Shown piece by piece: positions 1-12,485 of a stretch of DNA of 64,000 bases. This DNA is from Metellina segmentata (taxonomy: Eukaryota > Arthropoda > Arachnida > Araneae > Tetragnathidae). The stretch's first letter is position 1. Every line of letters begins with the position of its first letter. Position numbers and translations under genes: made by a program. The notes below the pieces were generated by a model. It had not been told where the DNA came from, searched no databases, and worked only from the letters and a program-made list of their open reading frames with translations. The stretch lies in assembly GCA_947359465.1 (NCBI GenBank), contig OX375881.1, positions 71,943,914-72,007,913 of the forward strand, read 5' to 3'.

Positions 1-496
1 CTATTAGTCCTTTTTTTAGAATATAATCCCTTGAAGATTATATTGCTTGTTTCCCTAAAATATAATATTTTATAAAAGTTATATAGATTCTCCCTTTTAA
101 TAATGTAGAATTATTTGGAAAGATTATATTGCTGATTTCTTTATAATAGAATCCTTTGAAAAAATTCTATTAGTCATGAAGACACAAAATTGGTTAGATG
201 TCAAGAAAGGAAGACTACATGTAGCAAGATGGAATTAACCCGTCAGAGGGTTAAAAACTGTTACGTAGTGAAACAGTCTGTAGGTTCTGTTTCACCAAAT
301 CTATTTGACTAGTTGTTCAACGGGATGTTCATTTCGCCTTAATGCTGCTTCTGTATCAAATTGATTCAACCAAAGGAACGCCGAGTAGTTATCTTAGTTT
401 CATTATCCTGCAACATTTCTTAAATCTCTCTATGTTAAAAAAAAAGTTACCGCCGACGACGACGACGCAGGATTTAAAACTGTATTGTTTAGCTCG
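1..496. other. AT-rich DNA, no gene seen
   Basis: Two similar A/T-rich segments (around 30-60 and 115-145, both containing GATTATATTGCT) suggest an old short duplication of roughly 85 bp. The short open frames here overlap on both strands and show no domain. I see no gene. Confidence 0.5.
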
Positions 497-1690
497 ATTC
501 TTAGACGGTTTCCCGGGAAAGTACTGATCTGGAAAAAACGAAATTAGTATGGTTTGTTGTTCATCGTATTCCCTGGACAATTATTGAGATTTTTTTCCGG
601 TGCGGCTATTAGTTTAAGGTTTATTAAGTGTCAAAATTGATGAAGCGAAATTTCTTCCGCGAGTGAGCAAAACACATACAAATTTCAGTCTTCAGCCGTG
701 AGTTTTTTTTAAAGAGTACCTCTCAACGCAAATTTTTCCAGCTCGTCTGTCTTTTTTTTTTTTTTTTTGAAATTTCAATTTGGTTTTTGATAATATTTTT
801 TTTGAATATCGGGAAAAATCCGGACATTTTTGTTACTTTTTTTTAAACTGCCATATCTATATCTTATTACTATTAGTTTTTAATTTTTAAAATATCGCAG
901 TACACCTCACAATGTATTCTTTCTTACGGTACTATTATTTTTGAAATCGGTTAATAATTAAATTGGATGCGATCAAAAGTTGGTAATACAAAATTTGGAA
1001 TCTTTGGATATTTTCGTTACTTTTTGTTAAAACCGTTATATCTAAAGCAAAAACCATTATTTTTTTTAATTTGAGAACATCACTGTATACATTACATGAC
1101 ATTCTTTCTTATGGTACAATTATTTTTCAAATTGGTTAAAAAATAAAATCGATGCAATTAAAAGTTGGTCATACAATTTTCGGAATTTTCAGATCGTAAT
1201 TTCCGATACAAAACTAAAACTGTCATATCTATATCGTATTACTATTAGTTTTTTATTTTGAAAATATCGTAGAATACCCCAGAATGAACTCTTTCTTACG
1301 GTGCAATTATTTTTAAAATTGGTTCATAAATAAATTCGATGCAATCAAAAGTTGGTGACACAAATTTCGTATTTTTTTTATTTCGCGGAGCATATGAGAG
1401 TTGTATTTTTGACTATCGGGTTTGCCAGATATCAAATTTATCGTAGCAACAAATGCCAGAAAAACGATTTCTTTTTATTTGGCTAGGAAAAAGGCTCGCT
1501 TTTCCCCTCTGTTCTCAGACGGTTTACCGACAAAGTACAAAGTACAGATCGTAAAGTTTGGAGATTAACACTATTTACTTAAAATTGTACAGGGGACAAG
1601 ATGCAGAAGATTTTTTACTCATGCAGCTATTAGTTTAGGGTACATTAAGTGTTAAAGTAAAAAAAAGTGAAGTGACTTGCGACAGAGAGA
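497..1690. repeat. Spaced direct duplication flanking a diverged 3-copy tandem repeat
   Basis: Segments 497-668 and 1511-1690 are diverged direct copies about 1 kb apart; both hold TTAGACGG/CTCAGACGG, then AAAGTAC, then GCAGCTATTAGTTTA or GCGGCTATTAGTTTA and CATTAAGTG or TATTAAGTG. Between them, roughly 790-1365, are three diverged tandem units of about 186 bp, each with a TTTCTTACGGT-like motif (near 921, 1106, 1293) followed by an AAAAGTTGGT motif. No protein family is recognisable, so this is probably decayed non-coding repeat. Confidence 0.6.
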
Positions 1691-4600
1691 AAAAGTACAA
1701 TGTTTTTCAGATATTAAACTATTGCATATTAGTGTAATTTCGCATTTATTTTTTCACAGCCGTTGACTCAAGTATTGCCAAACTTAGGAACGTATTTGGT
1801 TAGAGAGCAGACAGACATTTTTAACTTCAAGCAACTACAACTAAGTATTCATCACTCTGTATCGGTGTCTGTAAGACAGCTCCTGGAAGGATATGAGTTG
1901 ATCGTTGTGTAACATATAAAATTTAACCTTTTTAACTGGGTTATACCTTGACCAAGGGGACATAGTAACAACAACGTCCTTCGTCTCTTCAAGTAATAGA
2001 TATCTTATCAAAATGCCTTATAAATATATAATTATATGTTAGTTAAAAAAGATTTTATATTATAAATTTCATTCAGCAAATCTAATAAATTATCATGTTT
2101 TCAGGTCTAGATGTGTTTGGGAATCAGAGAGTATAGTGTATGTAATGCTCAATAGTCGCATAATGAAATATAAATGTTCTTTAACAAGTTATTGTTTTCA
2201 AAAATGCTATTTTTAAACAGTAGTAAATCTTAAAAAAAAAAAAATTTAACTATGTAAAAAAAAAGTTAAATGCTGTTTCAGCTGAAGATGAAATAAGTGT
2301 GAATGTTAAGCTAGAGGTGGTTAACTTAGAGCTAATCTCCTTTAACAGAATAATTATCCGTGGTTTTAAGCAAATATCTTCTAGAACTCATATATTAAGT
2401 CTAATCTGTCCAGAGAATCGAAGATTTAATTCCTTAAACCGTTTCGCATAGTCAGGACATCTATAAAAATGCATAAATTCCATTTTGTGAAAAAAGAGTT
2501 AAACACTATTTCACGGAATAATCTTTATTTAACCCTCTGTAAAAACTCTTTTTATGTTTAAACTCCTTAAAAAGCTTTGTCAACAATCCCAACTGTATAA
2601 AATTGCTTTATCAACTCTCATAGATATGAGTTTAAATTCATATTCCTCTTGTTTTCATCTACGGTTATCTGTCCATTTTACTGTTATTTGTAATTATAAT
2701 ACAAAAATGTCATTTTAAGATGCTTTACTACAATGAAGGAAAGAGGGTTTATAGTGCTATGTAAAGCTCCGCATTGGCTAGTATATTTGAGGAGCGAATA
2801 AGCTGGTATATGCTTTAGAAAATTTATATATCAGAAAATATACAAAACCAATTTTTCCAAAGAATGAAAACATCGGGAAAATAGTTCCAGAGCATTATTA
2901 TTTTTTCCATCCAGCGTTTTATCAGCCCTATCCAGTCTAACATTGTGCTGTCAAATTAAAAACATTTGTATATAATTTTAGAAAACTATCATCAGCTGTG
3001 TGTGGAGTACAGGTTAAGAAAACACATAAATTTACAAACTGTATGATTTTCCAACCACTAAAAAACGACCTGCCCAGACATTCTATAATTCTTTTGTGAA
3101 AAATAGCTTCGATGCAATTTTAAAAAGTAACTAAATGCGTGCAAAGATTAAATATGAAATTAAAATTACTTTTAGTAAAAATAAATTGTTAAAAGTATTA
3201 ATTGAGTGAACAATTTCAGCTAAAATGTTAAGAAAATTTAAGACATAAACTACTTTAAAAAAATTTAATAACAAGTTTTAGAAGCTAATCCTTAAGATAT
3301 ATCCAAAGATATACAATCATTTATTCCACCATGCAAATACATTTTTTCTGTGACATAAAAATCTTGCTCAAAAGTCCAAGTCGATTCATATTTTTACAAT
3401 GGTTTAGGTGGCAAACCGTCAAGTTGCAAGAAATCAAAATAAAATCAGAATCTCACGCTATTCACAAGCTTTTCCTCCAAACTTTTTCACTTAGTCTGAT
3501 GACTAAGGCTTAATAAGCACTTCAATGATGTTATCTGCAAAAGGAACTGCCGAATTGTTGACAACTCTATAGATAGACAAAAACAGATTTTTTATAAATT
3601 TGGTCGAAAAGTACGTGTGTGAACCGCATTGCATGCATGAAATGAATCGTAAATTCAAAAATTAGGTAGCAAAACAATAGCCTTAGAGTGACAAAAACCA
3701 ACCAAACGACTACATAAATTACGGCTTTTCAATATTAATAATACTCCTCTTTGTATTTCCTCTTGAAATAAACTCGTATAATTGGCACTCTTATGGGGCC
3801 TCAAGGAGCTTCTTCAACAACATTTGTGGTTTAAATGCACCAGCAAAAGAATCAGCAATTCAAAGAATGAGTGTAATTTCTCCATTCTCCTGGTGTAGAG
3901 AAAAAAGAAGCCATTTATAGATAGCTGTGAGTGAATTGCTTGCAGTCCGCAGATGTTATGTTTTTCACTTAATTAACAAGTCATAGGAGGGGCCCAAGCA
4001 AGCTGTCGATTATGCATATGTCGCCCTACTTCTCAGAATTTTATCACCATGTAAACAAATCCTCGAGACCTATACTTAAAGTTGAAACGTTTGTTGGGGT
4101 TCCCAGCCTTGGCGATGGATTAGAGTACAAAAAATCTTCACTCTAAAAGGAATCTACACCAATAGTGGCTATTGACAAAACAGTAGCTAAGGAGCCCGTA
4201 GCACAAACGTATCAAGACTGAAAGCTTTTTTAATAACTAGTGCATTCATTTTCAGAAGATAACTATGCAAATAAATACTTTCGCTATCCCTCAAGGAAAC
4301 ATAAATTCCTTATTTGATAGTTTCAGTTCTCGGAAGCAGAAAGTTACAAGCATAAATCTGCTAAACCAGCAAATTAGAAATCAGTTAAGTGAAGAACCTC
4401 TGTTCAAAATCAATTCATTTTAAATACATTTTCCATTAAAGTCATTTGCGCTTTACTGGGACGAAGAAATGTCTTTTAAGAAGATATCCTTTGCATCACA
4501 CACGTCTTCTGGTATTATTAAACAATATAGTGCTGCAAATTAAAAAATTTAAACAATAACAAGCTAACACTTTTTAAATATAAAACACATTTTTCTAATT

Positions 4601-4950
4601 ATTAAAAGCTTCGAACTTAGTATGCTATGTTTTCACTGTACGATTTCATATCGGAACGAATGTGTCCATTAATGTAAATTTATTAATAACTCAATGTTTT
4701 TAAATCCTTTTTCTTTATATGCTTAATGGTTTAGAGGAGATGAATAATTTTAAAGAAGCAGTCAATAACAGACTGACCGACATTAACCTAGGAGGTAAGT
4801 GCAACTAAGAATTTTCAATGCCCCATTTCCCTCTTTTACGGTTGTGTTTAGCATATTTCACTCCAGCTGAAATATCACCATAACTAAACAAATTTATTTC
4901 CATTTTATGTGAAGAAAAACTGTAAATGCATGCTTCTGCTTGCTACTACT
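1691..4950. other. AT-rich unique-looking DNA, no gene seen
   Basis: Only short open frames occur (for example a 60-residue frame at 3331-3513), without recognisable domains or splice-linked continuations that I can support. No tandem repeat, tRNA-like sequence or TIR pair was found by eye. Confidence 0.4.
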
Positions 4951-4954
4951 ACTT

Positions 4955-5600
4955 GCTACTACTGTCAACCACAACTACCATCTATTAGAACTTTAAATGC
5001 TTTTCACTGGAATCTACAGTTAGAGCAGTTTTGCAGCCTACAGAAGCAAGTATTTACAATCTATCTGTACATAAAAAGTATTAATTGGTTTTATTTGTTT
5101 TGGCGGGGTGCTGTAGCCGTATTACAAATGTGTGCAAAGGAATGAAAACGTTACACATTTGTGCGAGTGACATAATAAATAAGCATGGTGTTAGATAAGG
5201 GGTCCTATATCTCAACCTGGTAGCACCCCTGAGTGTATCAATACGCATTATTATAATTCGAAGTGAATTGGATACGAACATGCCATAAGCATATCATAAC
5301 CTCACTCTGCTGTAACATAAACTGCCATCTACTGTAATCTACAGTTGCGGCAGCTTTGCAGCATAGCGAAACATGTATTTACAATCGATCCATTAATTAA
5401 AAATAGCAGTGTATGTATTCGTTATGGCTGAGTTGTAACCGTATTACGAATGTGCGATAGGAATGAAAAGTTATACATTTGTGCGAGTGACACAAAGGTT
5501 ACACAGAATATACGTTGGAACATTGGTATTTCAGGGGGCTCGTCAACTCAACTTGGTAGTGAATCCTGTGTATATCAGTATTTATACATTAGGATGTAAA
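4955..5600. repeat. Diverged tandem duplication, about 350-bp period
   Basis: 4955-5260 and 5306-5600 are diverged direct copies. Shared landmarks in order: a CTGCCATCTACT-type start, AATCTACAGTT, GTATTTACAATC, GTAGCCGTATTAC or GTAACCGTATTAC, GGAATGAAAA, CATTTGTGCGAGTGACA, and a final segment with CTCAACCTGGTAG or CTCAACTTGGTAG. The open frames here (78 and 66 residues) are not conserved between copies, which argues against coding. Confidence 0.65.
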
Positions 5601-7050
5601 TTGGTTAAAATATCCTCTCTAAAGTCTTGACGATCTTGAAACGAAGCTTGTAAATTATAACCATAGTAGTGCAAAAACGTTATTTTGTTATCAATCTCAG
5701 GAAGTTTCCCGTTGATACTTTTATGTCAAACAAGAAGCTATCAAAACACGGGAGTGCACATTACAACCAAGTCCAAGTAACAGCACATTTCAATATATAT
5801 TCCTCACCGAATTTGGCGTACTTTGGCGACTTGGAGCACAATAACCTAGAGAACTATCCTGACAACCCAAAGCGAGACATCTTCCGTTTGAATTCGCACC
5901 GCTAATCACAGGTTTCAAGAACGGAACGGAAAAAACCTGTGCGCCACCCCCTTGTCAAGATCACTTTCTTCGTATGTCACCGATCACGAAAGCTCTGCTC
6001 GAAAATAACTGCACGGGAGAGAAGATAAATACGAAAAGAAGCGTACAAGAAACTAAAAGCCTTGCTGACAGACAAGTAATTGAGTCATCCAACAGCAAAT
6101 AATCAGTGTTTGTAAAAAAGGGGGCGATTCCTGGGTTAGCCCGAGGGTGATAACAACCCTCGAGTTTGTTATTGCGCTGCATTATTAGAACTAATGCCAT
6201 AGTGTAATTGTGTAATTGGTACCCTATTATAGATTGTACTTTAATAGTTTTTTCTGCTTACAATCATCATTTTAGGATGATGATTCCGTTTTTATTTATC
6301 AGAATTCCGATTTCAGATCGCCAGATGTTATGTAAACGAACTACCGAATACTCTTTAGGAAGACAAATGCTGGCATGGACTGCCAAGTGCCTATATGATA
6401 AGCGGTGGGTGAGACGAAACACTGTGATTTGGCGAAAATTGCAGTTATCCTGAGTTCATTGTATGTAAAAGTCCAATAGAATTTTCTCTATCACCTACTA
6501 TCATAATGCAAATACTGTGATGCTTGATGGAGGAAATCTATCGAACATTGACGATTATTCCGCCTTAGTATGAGAGTTAGTGGCGATATAAATTGCTTTG
6601 AATAACAATTATACAGATAGAAATTTCATGAAAATGTATACGGGGCATAACTCGTATCCGAAATTTTATAAATTTTCTGAAGAAATTTGAATAACATCCT
6701 AAGACAAGCGAAGCTAGACTATTTGGACTCTTTAAAAAAGTCGCACTATGATTGCAGTACCTCCGTGACTAAAAAAAAAAGAGAATTTCTAGTGTTTCTA
6801 CACATAAAGCAAAAAATTCATTTTTCCAATGTTTATGGTGGCATTATAGCAGTGGTGCGAAATGAAACGGATGCCATTCTATTAGAAACAGCATTTACAT
6901 ATTTAAAATTACGATAGAAAGTATACTCCCTTATTAAAATACAAACTATACTAATAGTGCAAATAGATTTTGTGCATACATTAATGTCTTCAATATTATT
7001 TTGTGATTGCAATCAGCTATTGAACACACATAAAAACGAGCAAAAAGGAG
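5601..7050. other. No gene recognised
   Basis: Several 60-81 residue open frames exist (5669-5905, 6208-6453, 6687-6917). None shows a domain, signal peptide or partner exon that I can identify, and they are close to the length expected by chance. Confidence 0.35.
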
Positions 7051-7560
7051 ATTATTAAAGATTCCTATTAATGTACCAGACATTTTTGAGAAGATTCCTG
7101 TTAATGTACCAGACATTTATGAGAAGATTCCTGTTAATGTACCAGACATTTATGAGAAGATTCCTGTTAATGTACCAGACATTTATGAGAAGATTCCTGT
7201 TAATGTACCAGACATTTATGAGAAGATTCCTGTTAATGTACCAGACATTTAGGAGAAGATTCCTGTTAATGTACCAGACATTTAGGAGAAGATTCCTGTT
7301 AATGTACCAGACATTTATGAGAAGATTCCTGTTAATGTACCAGACATTTATGAGAAGATTCCTGTTAATGTCCCAGACATTTATGAGAAAATTCCTGTTA
7401 ATGTACCAGACATTTATGAGAAGATTCCTATTAATGTACCGGACATTTATGAGAAAATTCCTGTTAATGTACCAGACATTTATGAGAAGATTCCTATTAA
7501 TGTACCGGACATTTATGAGAAGATTCCTGTTAATATACCAGACATTTATGAGAAGATAAT
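7051..7560. repeat. 33-bp minisatellite, about 15 copies
   Basis: A highly regular tandem array. The unit is 33 bp and contains ATGTACCAGACATTTATGAG then AAGATTCCTGTTA. Fifteen ATGTACCAGAC starts are spaced 33 bp apart from 7071 to 7533, with few substitutions (A/T, A/G in TTATGAG; ACC/GCC). Because 33 is divisible by three, one frame stays open for 162 residues as an 11-residue repeat (MYQTFMRRFLL). No non-repeat coding sequence adjoins it, so I treat the frame as a by-product of the unit length. Confidence 0.93.
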
Positions 7561-8250
7561 TTTAATGTTTTGTCACCTCTGCTTTCTGTATGGTAATACG
7601 ATGTCAGGGGACTAAATAAAAGAAAGGATTGACTTTAAGTATTGTATCTTAAGAAGAGCGTCTTTAAGTATTCACTTCATACGCGCATCAAAAGAAAATA
7701 TTTATGCAACAAGGACAAAATTGGGTTAAAAAATTATAAAAACATTTTTTTCCGAGAAAACTGCCTTTTAACAGAGATTTTTAAATGCCACCCCTATTGA
7801 AACTGACTCTCGTGACCGCTGCACCAGCATCTCCACCCTCTAATTGTGCCACTGCCCTCAGAATTTAAAAATATCAAGGAACTAGTCAATGGCTTTTGGG
7901 AACTCAAAAGAACAAATTATTTTACTTTATTTAAACCTTTTATAGGATGTTTCTAAATTTAATTTTAATGGAAAAGTTCAGTGATTATTTTTTTCTCTCG
8001 GATTTATGAATCATATTGGACACTGAAGAAAGAATATCAATAGTTGAAGTGCATCTGCAAGGTTCAATACATAATTCAGGATTTAGGCCGCTGAATATCC
8101 ACATGCAATTTTGGAGTGCAAGAGATTCTCCAAAGTGGATTTGTGATAGGGCGTCACAAATCATAAAGTGAATGGTCTCTTTTGCTACTGACACTGACTA
8201 CATTTATGTGGATGTGTCGCAGTTGGGTTATATTCTTGTCTCAATTAGTT

Positions 8251-9060
8251 TCTGATGGAATTATCGATACAATTATTCTCCAACAAGATGAGGCGCCATC
8301 CCATTTTGAAATTACCTGCATCAAACTTTTCTGGGAAACTGGATATGTAAGTATGTAGTTGAATTTACGTTCAAGTAGTACTGGTAGGTTCAAGTAGTAC
8401 ACACTGGGTTAATGGAGAAGGAACCGTACCTATCCCGAAGTAAAAGATCCTAGGACAGTACCTCGTAGTTTTGAACCTCAGTTAAAGGTAGGTATAATAA
8501 TTACATGAAATAAGCATAGGAAGCACGTTCCGCCTGAGAATCACAACTGTAAAGTATTGGTGCCAGGTGTTTGGGTTAAGTGGATCTCACAAGTTCCCTG
8601 TCTCTCAAGAGCCCTTGATGGTCAAGTGTACGCCCATGTGTGAAATTACAGTTAGTTAGCTTTCGGACTCTGTCTTGTTCAGACGTCTTTGTAGCAAGTT
8701 GATAGTTTTCATAATTAAGCATTCATAATGCTTTCCACGTTTTCCTAAATTTTAACCCATGTGTTGTAATGTCTGTGTCCTAATAAGTGTTAAATTAACT
8801 GTCCAAAAATGTTCGGAGCAATCAATTCAGTACGCTATCGTCGCTGATTTCACGCTGAGTATGAAGAGTTAGAACAAGATTTTGTACTCGACGTTCACCT
8901 GACTTCAAACCTCTAGATTTTTTGTTAATGCAGCGGTGTACAAAATTAAATACCAAGAACATTAATCAGTTTACGAGCGGATCACAGCAACAGTTTATGA
9001 GAGGACATCTTATATCATGAAAAAAGTTTTCCACTGAACCACTGAATGAGATCTGTTTGT
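8251..9060 (+). pseudogene. Mariner-like transposase relic, interrupted
   Basis: Two pieces of one transposase are readable. 8251-8346 encodes SDGIIDTIILQQDEAPSHFE, matching the QQDGAPPHF block around the second catalytic Asp of mariner-type transposases (Asp codon about 8287). 8889-9000 encodes TRRSPDFKPLDFLL, matching the later SPDLTPLDFFLW block with the third acidic residue. In intact relatives these blocks lie about 40 residues apart; here about 600 bp and a frame change separate them, so roughly 490 bp was inserted and the gene is dead. The N-terminal DNA-binding region is not recognisable upstream. The open frame on the opposite strand at 7985-8194 is not supported. Confidence 0.72.
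8430..8495 (-). mobile_element. SINE-A core fragment
   Basis: Contains AAAGATCCTAGGACAG, ACCTCGTAGTTTTGAAC and CAGTTAAAGG, resembling the AAAGATCCGAGGAC / ACCTCGTAATTTTGAACC block of the SINE-A copies at 23.6 and 36.8 kb. It lies inside the sequence that splits the mariner-like relic, so the insertion is at least partly SINE-derived. Head and tail are not clear. Confidence 0.5.
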
Positions 9061-10345
9061 TGATTTGCTAGGGAGATGTGTTTCTTCATATGTTTTATTC
9101 ATTTGTTACTCTAAAAAGATATATTAAAATTCTTATTTACAGGATAGTTGCTCTAGAAACACTCTATATTTATGTCACATTACGAACATAAATATTATTT
9201 CAAACTACGTATTAAATTCTCTAAGCCTGATCAGCTATTTTGTTTATTAGTTGTTCTTGTGTAGCAAACTAAAAATACCTGGTTCCAAACTAAACTCGAT
9301 AATTATGAAAATCTTTTTCCCAACGAATAAAATCAGCAAGAATATTTTTGTAGAGATAATTCATCTAATTACCCAAATTAGCAATTTTTTAGAATGAATA
9401 AATATTTAGGTATTGCTAAGATAGTATATACAGAAATAACATTTTAATTGTTGTCTCTGTTACATACAAATCTTGAGATAGATTTGTCACCCGATTCCCA
9501 CTATTCAATCGACTTGAAACTTTGCATATGACAGTACAACATTCAATATAATTGCGTAGATAATTCCTAGGTGTTCAGAAGGGACTAAAACAATTGTAAA
9601 CCCCTTAGGAATAACATGACTATTATTATTATTGCTATTATTGCAATTGAAACTCAGTTGAGTGTAACGTACCAAGAATTGAATGCCATTACATAAGTTA
9701 AAATAATTGCCCGTTGCGAGATATTATTTTAAAATATGACTTTCAGGGTAAATAAAGTTAAAGCTTCATGTGATTAATGTTGTAAACAAACAATTTCAAG
9801 CTAAATCACCTTTATTATCGAAATTAACTTGCCCTTCGAATATCCAAATTAAAGTTTGATTGTAGTAATCCATTAAAAAATGGTCTCTCCAACTTGAACA
9901 TTTTACAGAACAATGGGTAATAACAGACAGACCCCAAGATTAATGCTTATTAAGCCACCTTGTGAGGATAAAAAAGATGCCTCAACTCTTCAGTTAGCGT
10001 GGTATCTGTCAGATGTGATATTAAAATGTGATGAATTGTAAAAGGAATCACACGCGTACCACACACGGGAGCACTCTTTCCTAACAAAGCCTGCCTGTGT
10101 GCGTCCTATGCGAAATCTAGTTAAATTACAACTGCTCGCCGAGACAGTATAGAGGGTCGAAGGGAAATAATGGTCTGGGTTCATGTAGTTCTCTGTTAGT
10201 TTCCGAACTCGAGTCATAAATGCCATTCATTCCACAGGATGCCTTGAGCAACTCATCGTGTATCATCGCATATCAAAGAAAGCAAAGGATGTCAGGTTTT
10301 GTTTCAGGTATTGCCATGCTGGTCTCGTAATAATTACAAGCTGTT
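9061..10345. other. AT-rich DNA, no gene seen
   Basis: No repeats, TIRs or coding signal found by eye. The 78-residue minus-strand frame at 9990-10226 has no recognisable domain. Confidence 0.4.
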
Positions 10346-10350
10346 AAGAA

Positions 10351-10910
10351 AATTTCAACTTCAGTCTACGTTTATAACGGTGGTAAAGGCCTTGGCGCTT
10401 TTTTTTTTTTGGCGCACTTCTAAAGTCACCAAGCAAATAATTATTTCAAATGAACCGATGAAATCAAACAAAATTTAACGGATTTTGTAAAAACGTTCTA
10501 GAATATTCAAAATGAGAATTTGAACTTTCCGCTTGCCATAATAACCGCAATAACCGTTATACAGATAGGTTGCCTTAACTTGAAAATTTCAGCTTCAGTC
10601 TACGTTTATAGCGGTGGCAACGGCCTTGGCGCTATTTTTTTTTTTTGGCGCACTTCTAAAGTCACCAAGGAAAGAATTACTTCAAATGAACTGATGAAAT
10701 CAAACAACAGTTTAACGGATTTTGAAAAAACGTTCTAGAATATTCAAAATGAGAATTTAAACTTTCCGTTTGCCGAGATTGCCATAATAACCGCAATAAC
10801 CGTTATACAGTTAGGTTGCCTTAACCTGTTATAACTCGCTACTAGAAGTGAGCCCCCCCCCCCTCAAAAAAAAAAACTCCAAGACCGTTACCACCGCTAT
10901 AAACGTAGAA
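10351..10910. mobile_element. TIR element with tandemly duplicated left part
   Basis: The left end (TCTACGTTTATAACGGTGG near 10362; TCTACGTTTATAGCGGTGG near 10600) has its reverse complement near 10886-10906 (CCACCGCTATAAACGTAGA), followed inward on both sides by CAACGGCCTTGG or CCAAGACCGTTA. The segment between the two left ends is a direct duplication of about 234 bp: both copies carry a poly-T/GGCGCACTTC stretch, AAAGTCACCAAG, CGTTCTAGAATATTCAAAAT and ATAACCGCAATAACCGTTAT. No transposase is present, so this is a non-autonomous MITE-like element that was partly duplicated in tandem. Confidence 0.72.
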
Positions 10911-10938
10911 CGGAATTGGTAAACTGTACCAATTTCCG

Positions 10939-11238
10939 ACCTACAGACTTCGGATGCCTTTACATCTTGGATTTAAGATTCTGCTTTCAATCTTGAACGA
11001 AAAACACTTCGGGTCCGTCACGCCTATTCGCGTTATATTTCCATCGCACTACAGAAATAGAGGGTGATTTGAACTATATTTTATTCGAAATACAGTAATT
11101 GAAACCCCTAAACTTAAATTTTTAATAAGAATAAAGTTATTTTTATGAAAATAAAAACCATACGGTTTCTTTCTTTCGCGATTGAAAACAGAATCTTAAA
11201 TCCAGGTTGTAAAGACAAGCGAGGTCTGTAGATCAGAG
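10939..11238. mobile_element. 300-bp MITE with about 60-bp TIRs
   Basis: 10940-11005 is matched in reverse complement by 11175-11237. Left end: ACCTACAGACTTCGG, then TTTACATC, then TTGGATTTAAGATTCTG, then TTCAATC. Right end: GATTGAAA, then CAGAATCTTAAATCCA, GGTTGTAAAGA, and GAGGTCTGTAG. The interior is AT-rich and non-coding. Size, long TIR and lack of a gene fit a MITE. The superfamily is not assigned because no clear TSD is visible. Confidence 0.72.
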
Positions 11239-11354
11239 ATTTTCTCAGCAACTTACTACATAGTTACGAGTACCCCAAGACACATCACGTAGAATGAGTG
11301 TCAGTATAACTGGAGTTCCGAAACTAACAATCAACTACACGGAACCTCCAGGAA

Positions 11355-11745
11355 TACAAAATTACGAGGTACTGTTCTCACATGTTATCTTCGGGGTCCT
11401 CAGAACACATCTCTTTTAGATGTGTTCGGGCTTCACGGTCTCGAGGTACCCTAGTGATATTTTCGTCTCCCATGTGATTTACTGTCTTTAGAAAACACGA
11501 GTGTCTTGCTCCCTGCATTCCCAAGCTATCTTTTACTGCTAGCAGCCCACTTCCCCGTTCCTCAATCCCTCTTTTTTTCATCTCTCAAGACATTTTTTTG
11601 TTGGCGTTATGTTTGGCGCAGCTTTCACAAGTATGGCCTTTTGCGTCACAAGATCCTAAAACAGACTTTTCTCTCGGGATTGATCCCGGAACTTTGCCGA
11701 TAGCCCGTTGTGTGGATTTAGTGCAACGTTAATTCAACTGCGTTC
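11355..11745 (+). mobile_element. SINE fragments (SINE-B piece and SINE-A tail)
   Basis: 11600-11660 contains GTTATGTTTGGCGCAG and TTGCGTCACAAGATCC, resembling the 3' part of SINE-B seen at 26.6 and 56-57 kb. 11668-11740 contains CTCTCGGGATTGATCCCGGA, GCCGATAGCCCGTTGTG and AACGTTAATT, the 3' part of SINE-A in plus orientation. A further SINE-A-like piece (AAAATTACGAGGTACTG) starts near 11358. No intact head or TSD was found. Confidence 0.6.
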
Positions 11746-12370
11746 CGTAGTGGTTAAATTGAATTAGATTGTTACGCAACGGAAATCAGCGCTATTCGGT
11801 CGATTTAAATATGTAGTTTTTATTCTGACTGTCAATTCACGAAAAGGTTGTAAGGACGAATTGAATCGTTTCTTAGCTTGTCACAGAAGTGTTGGAAATT
11901 ATTATTTTTCCTATTTCACACTTTCTGTCGAAGCGAAGCTCTTTCCTCAGAAGATTGAGTTTTTCCGTCATCACACACACGGAAAGAGTGGAATGAAAAA
12001 ATGAATAAAATTTCCCGTAATAAAATAACGGACTTCGCACGGAATCTCTTTGGTGACGGATGCAAATAAGACTTTCACAGAGAAATTTCTCAGACTCTGC
12101 AGATGGTCAACCATTTTTGGACATGACTCTCTAAGCGTTTTCGAGTTCGAAATAGTATTTTTGTCCTCCGCCTTAGCTGATTTAAAATAAAGGTGTGAAC
12201 CGTGCAAGATTGATTATTTTTCTTTAGGGTTTAAAATCAGGCAATGAATTTTTGGTAGATCGATTAGAATTTCCGTTACCCAAACATTATCAGTTTTCTT
12301 AGCTACTAGAAGAACTTAGCATAGCATGTGAACTAGTTCCTTAATTTTTATATCGCTCGATATCAGGGTC
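11746..12370. other. No gene recognised
   Basis: Unique-looking sequence. A 78-residue minus-strand frame at 11971-12207 has no identifiable domain. Confidence 0.4.
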
Positions 12371-12374
12371 ACAT

Positions 12375-12485
12375 TATACTCACATTATACTTATTAAAAT
12401 ACAGTACTCACATTATGCTTATTAAAATACAGTACTCACATTATACTTATTAAAATACAGTACTCCCTTTATACGTATTAAAATA
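12375..12485. repeat. 28-bp tandem repeat, about 4 copies
   Basis: CACATTATACTTATTAAAAT followed by ACAGTACT is repeated about four times with minor changes (ATGC, CTTTATACG). It directly abuts the left edge of the 160/165-bp satellite. Confidence 0.85.

Noticed and set aside
7985..8194. 69-residue minus-strand frame as a small gene
   Set aside because: It sits next to a plus-strand transposase relic and shows no own domain; probably antisense to decayed transposon sequence.
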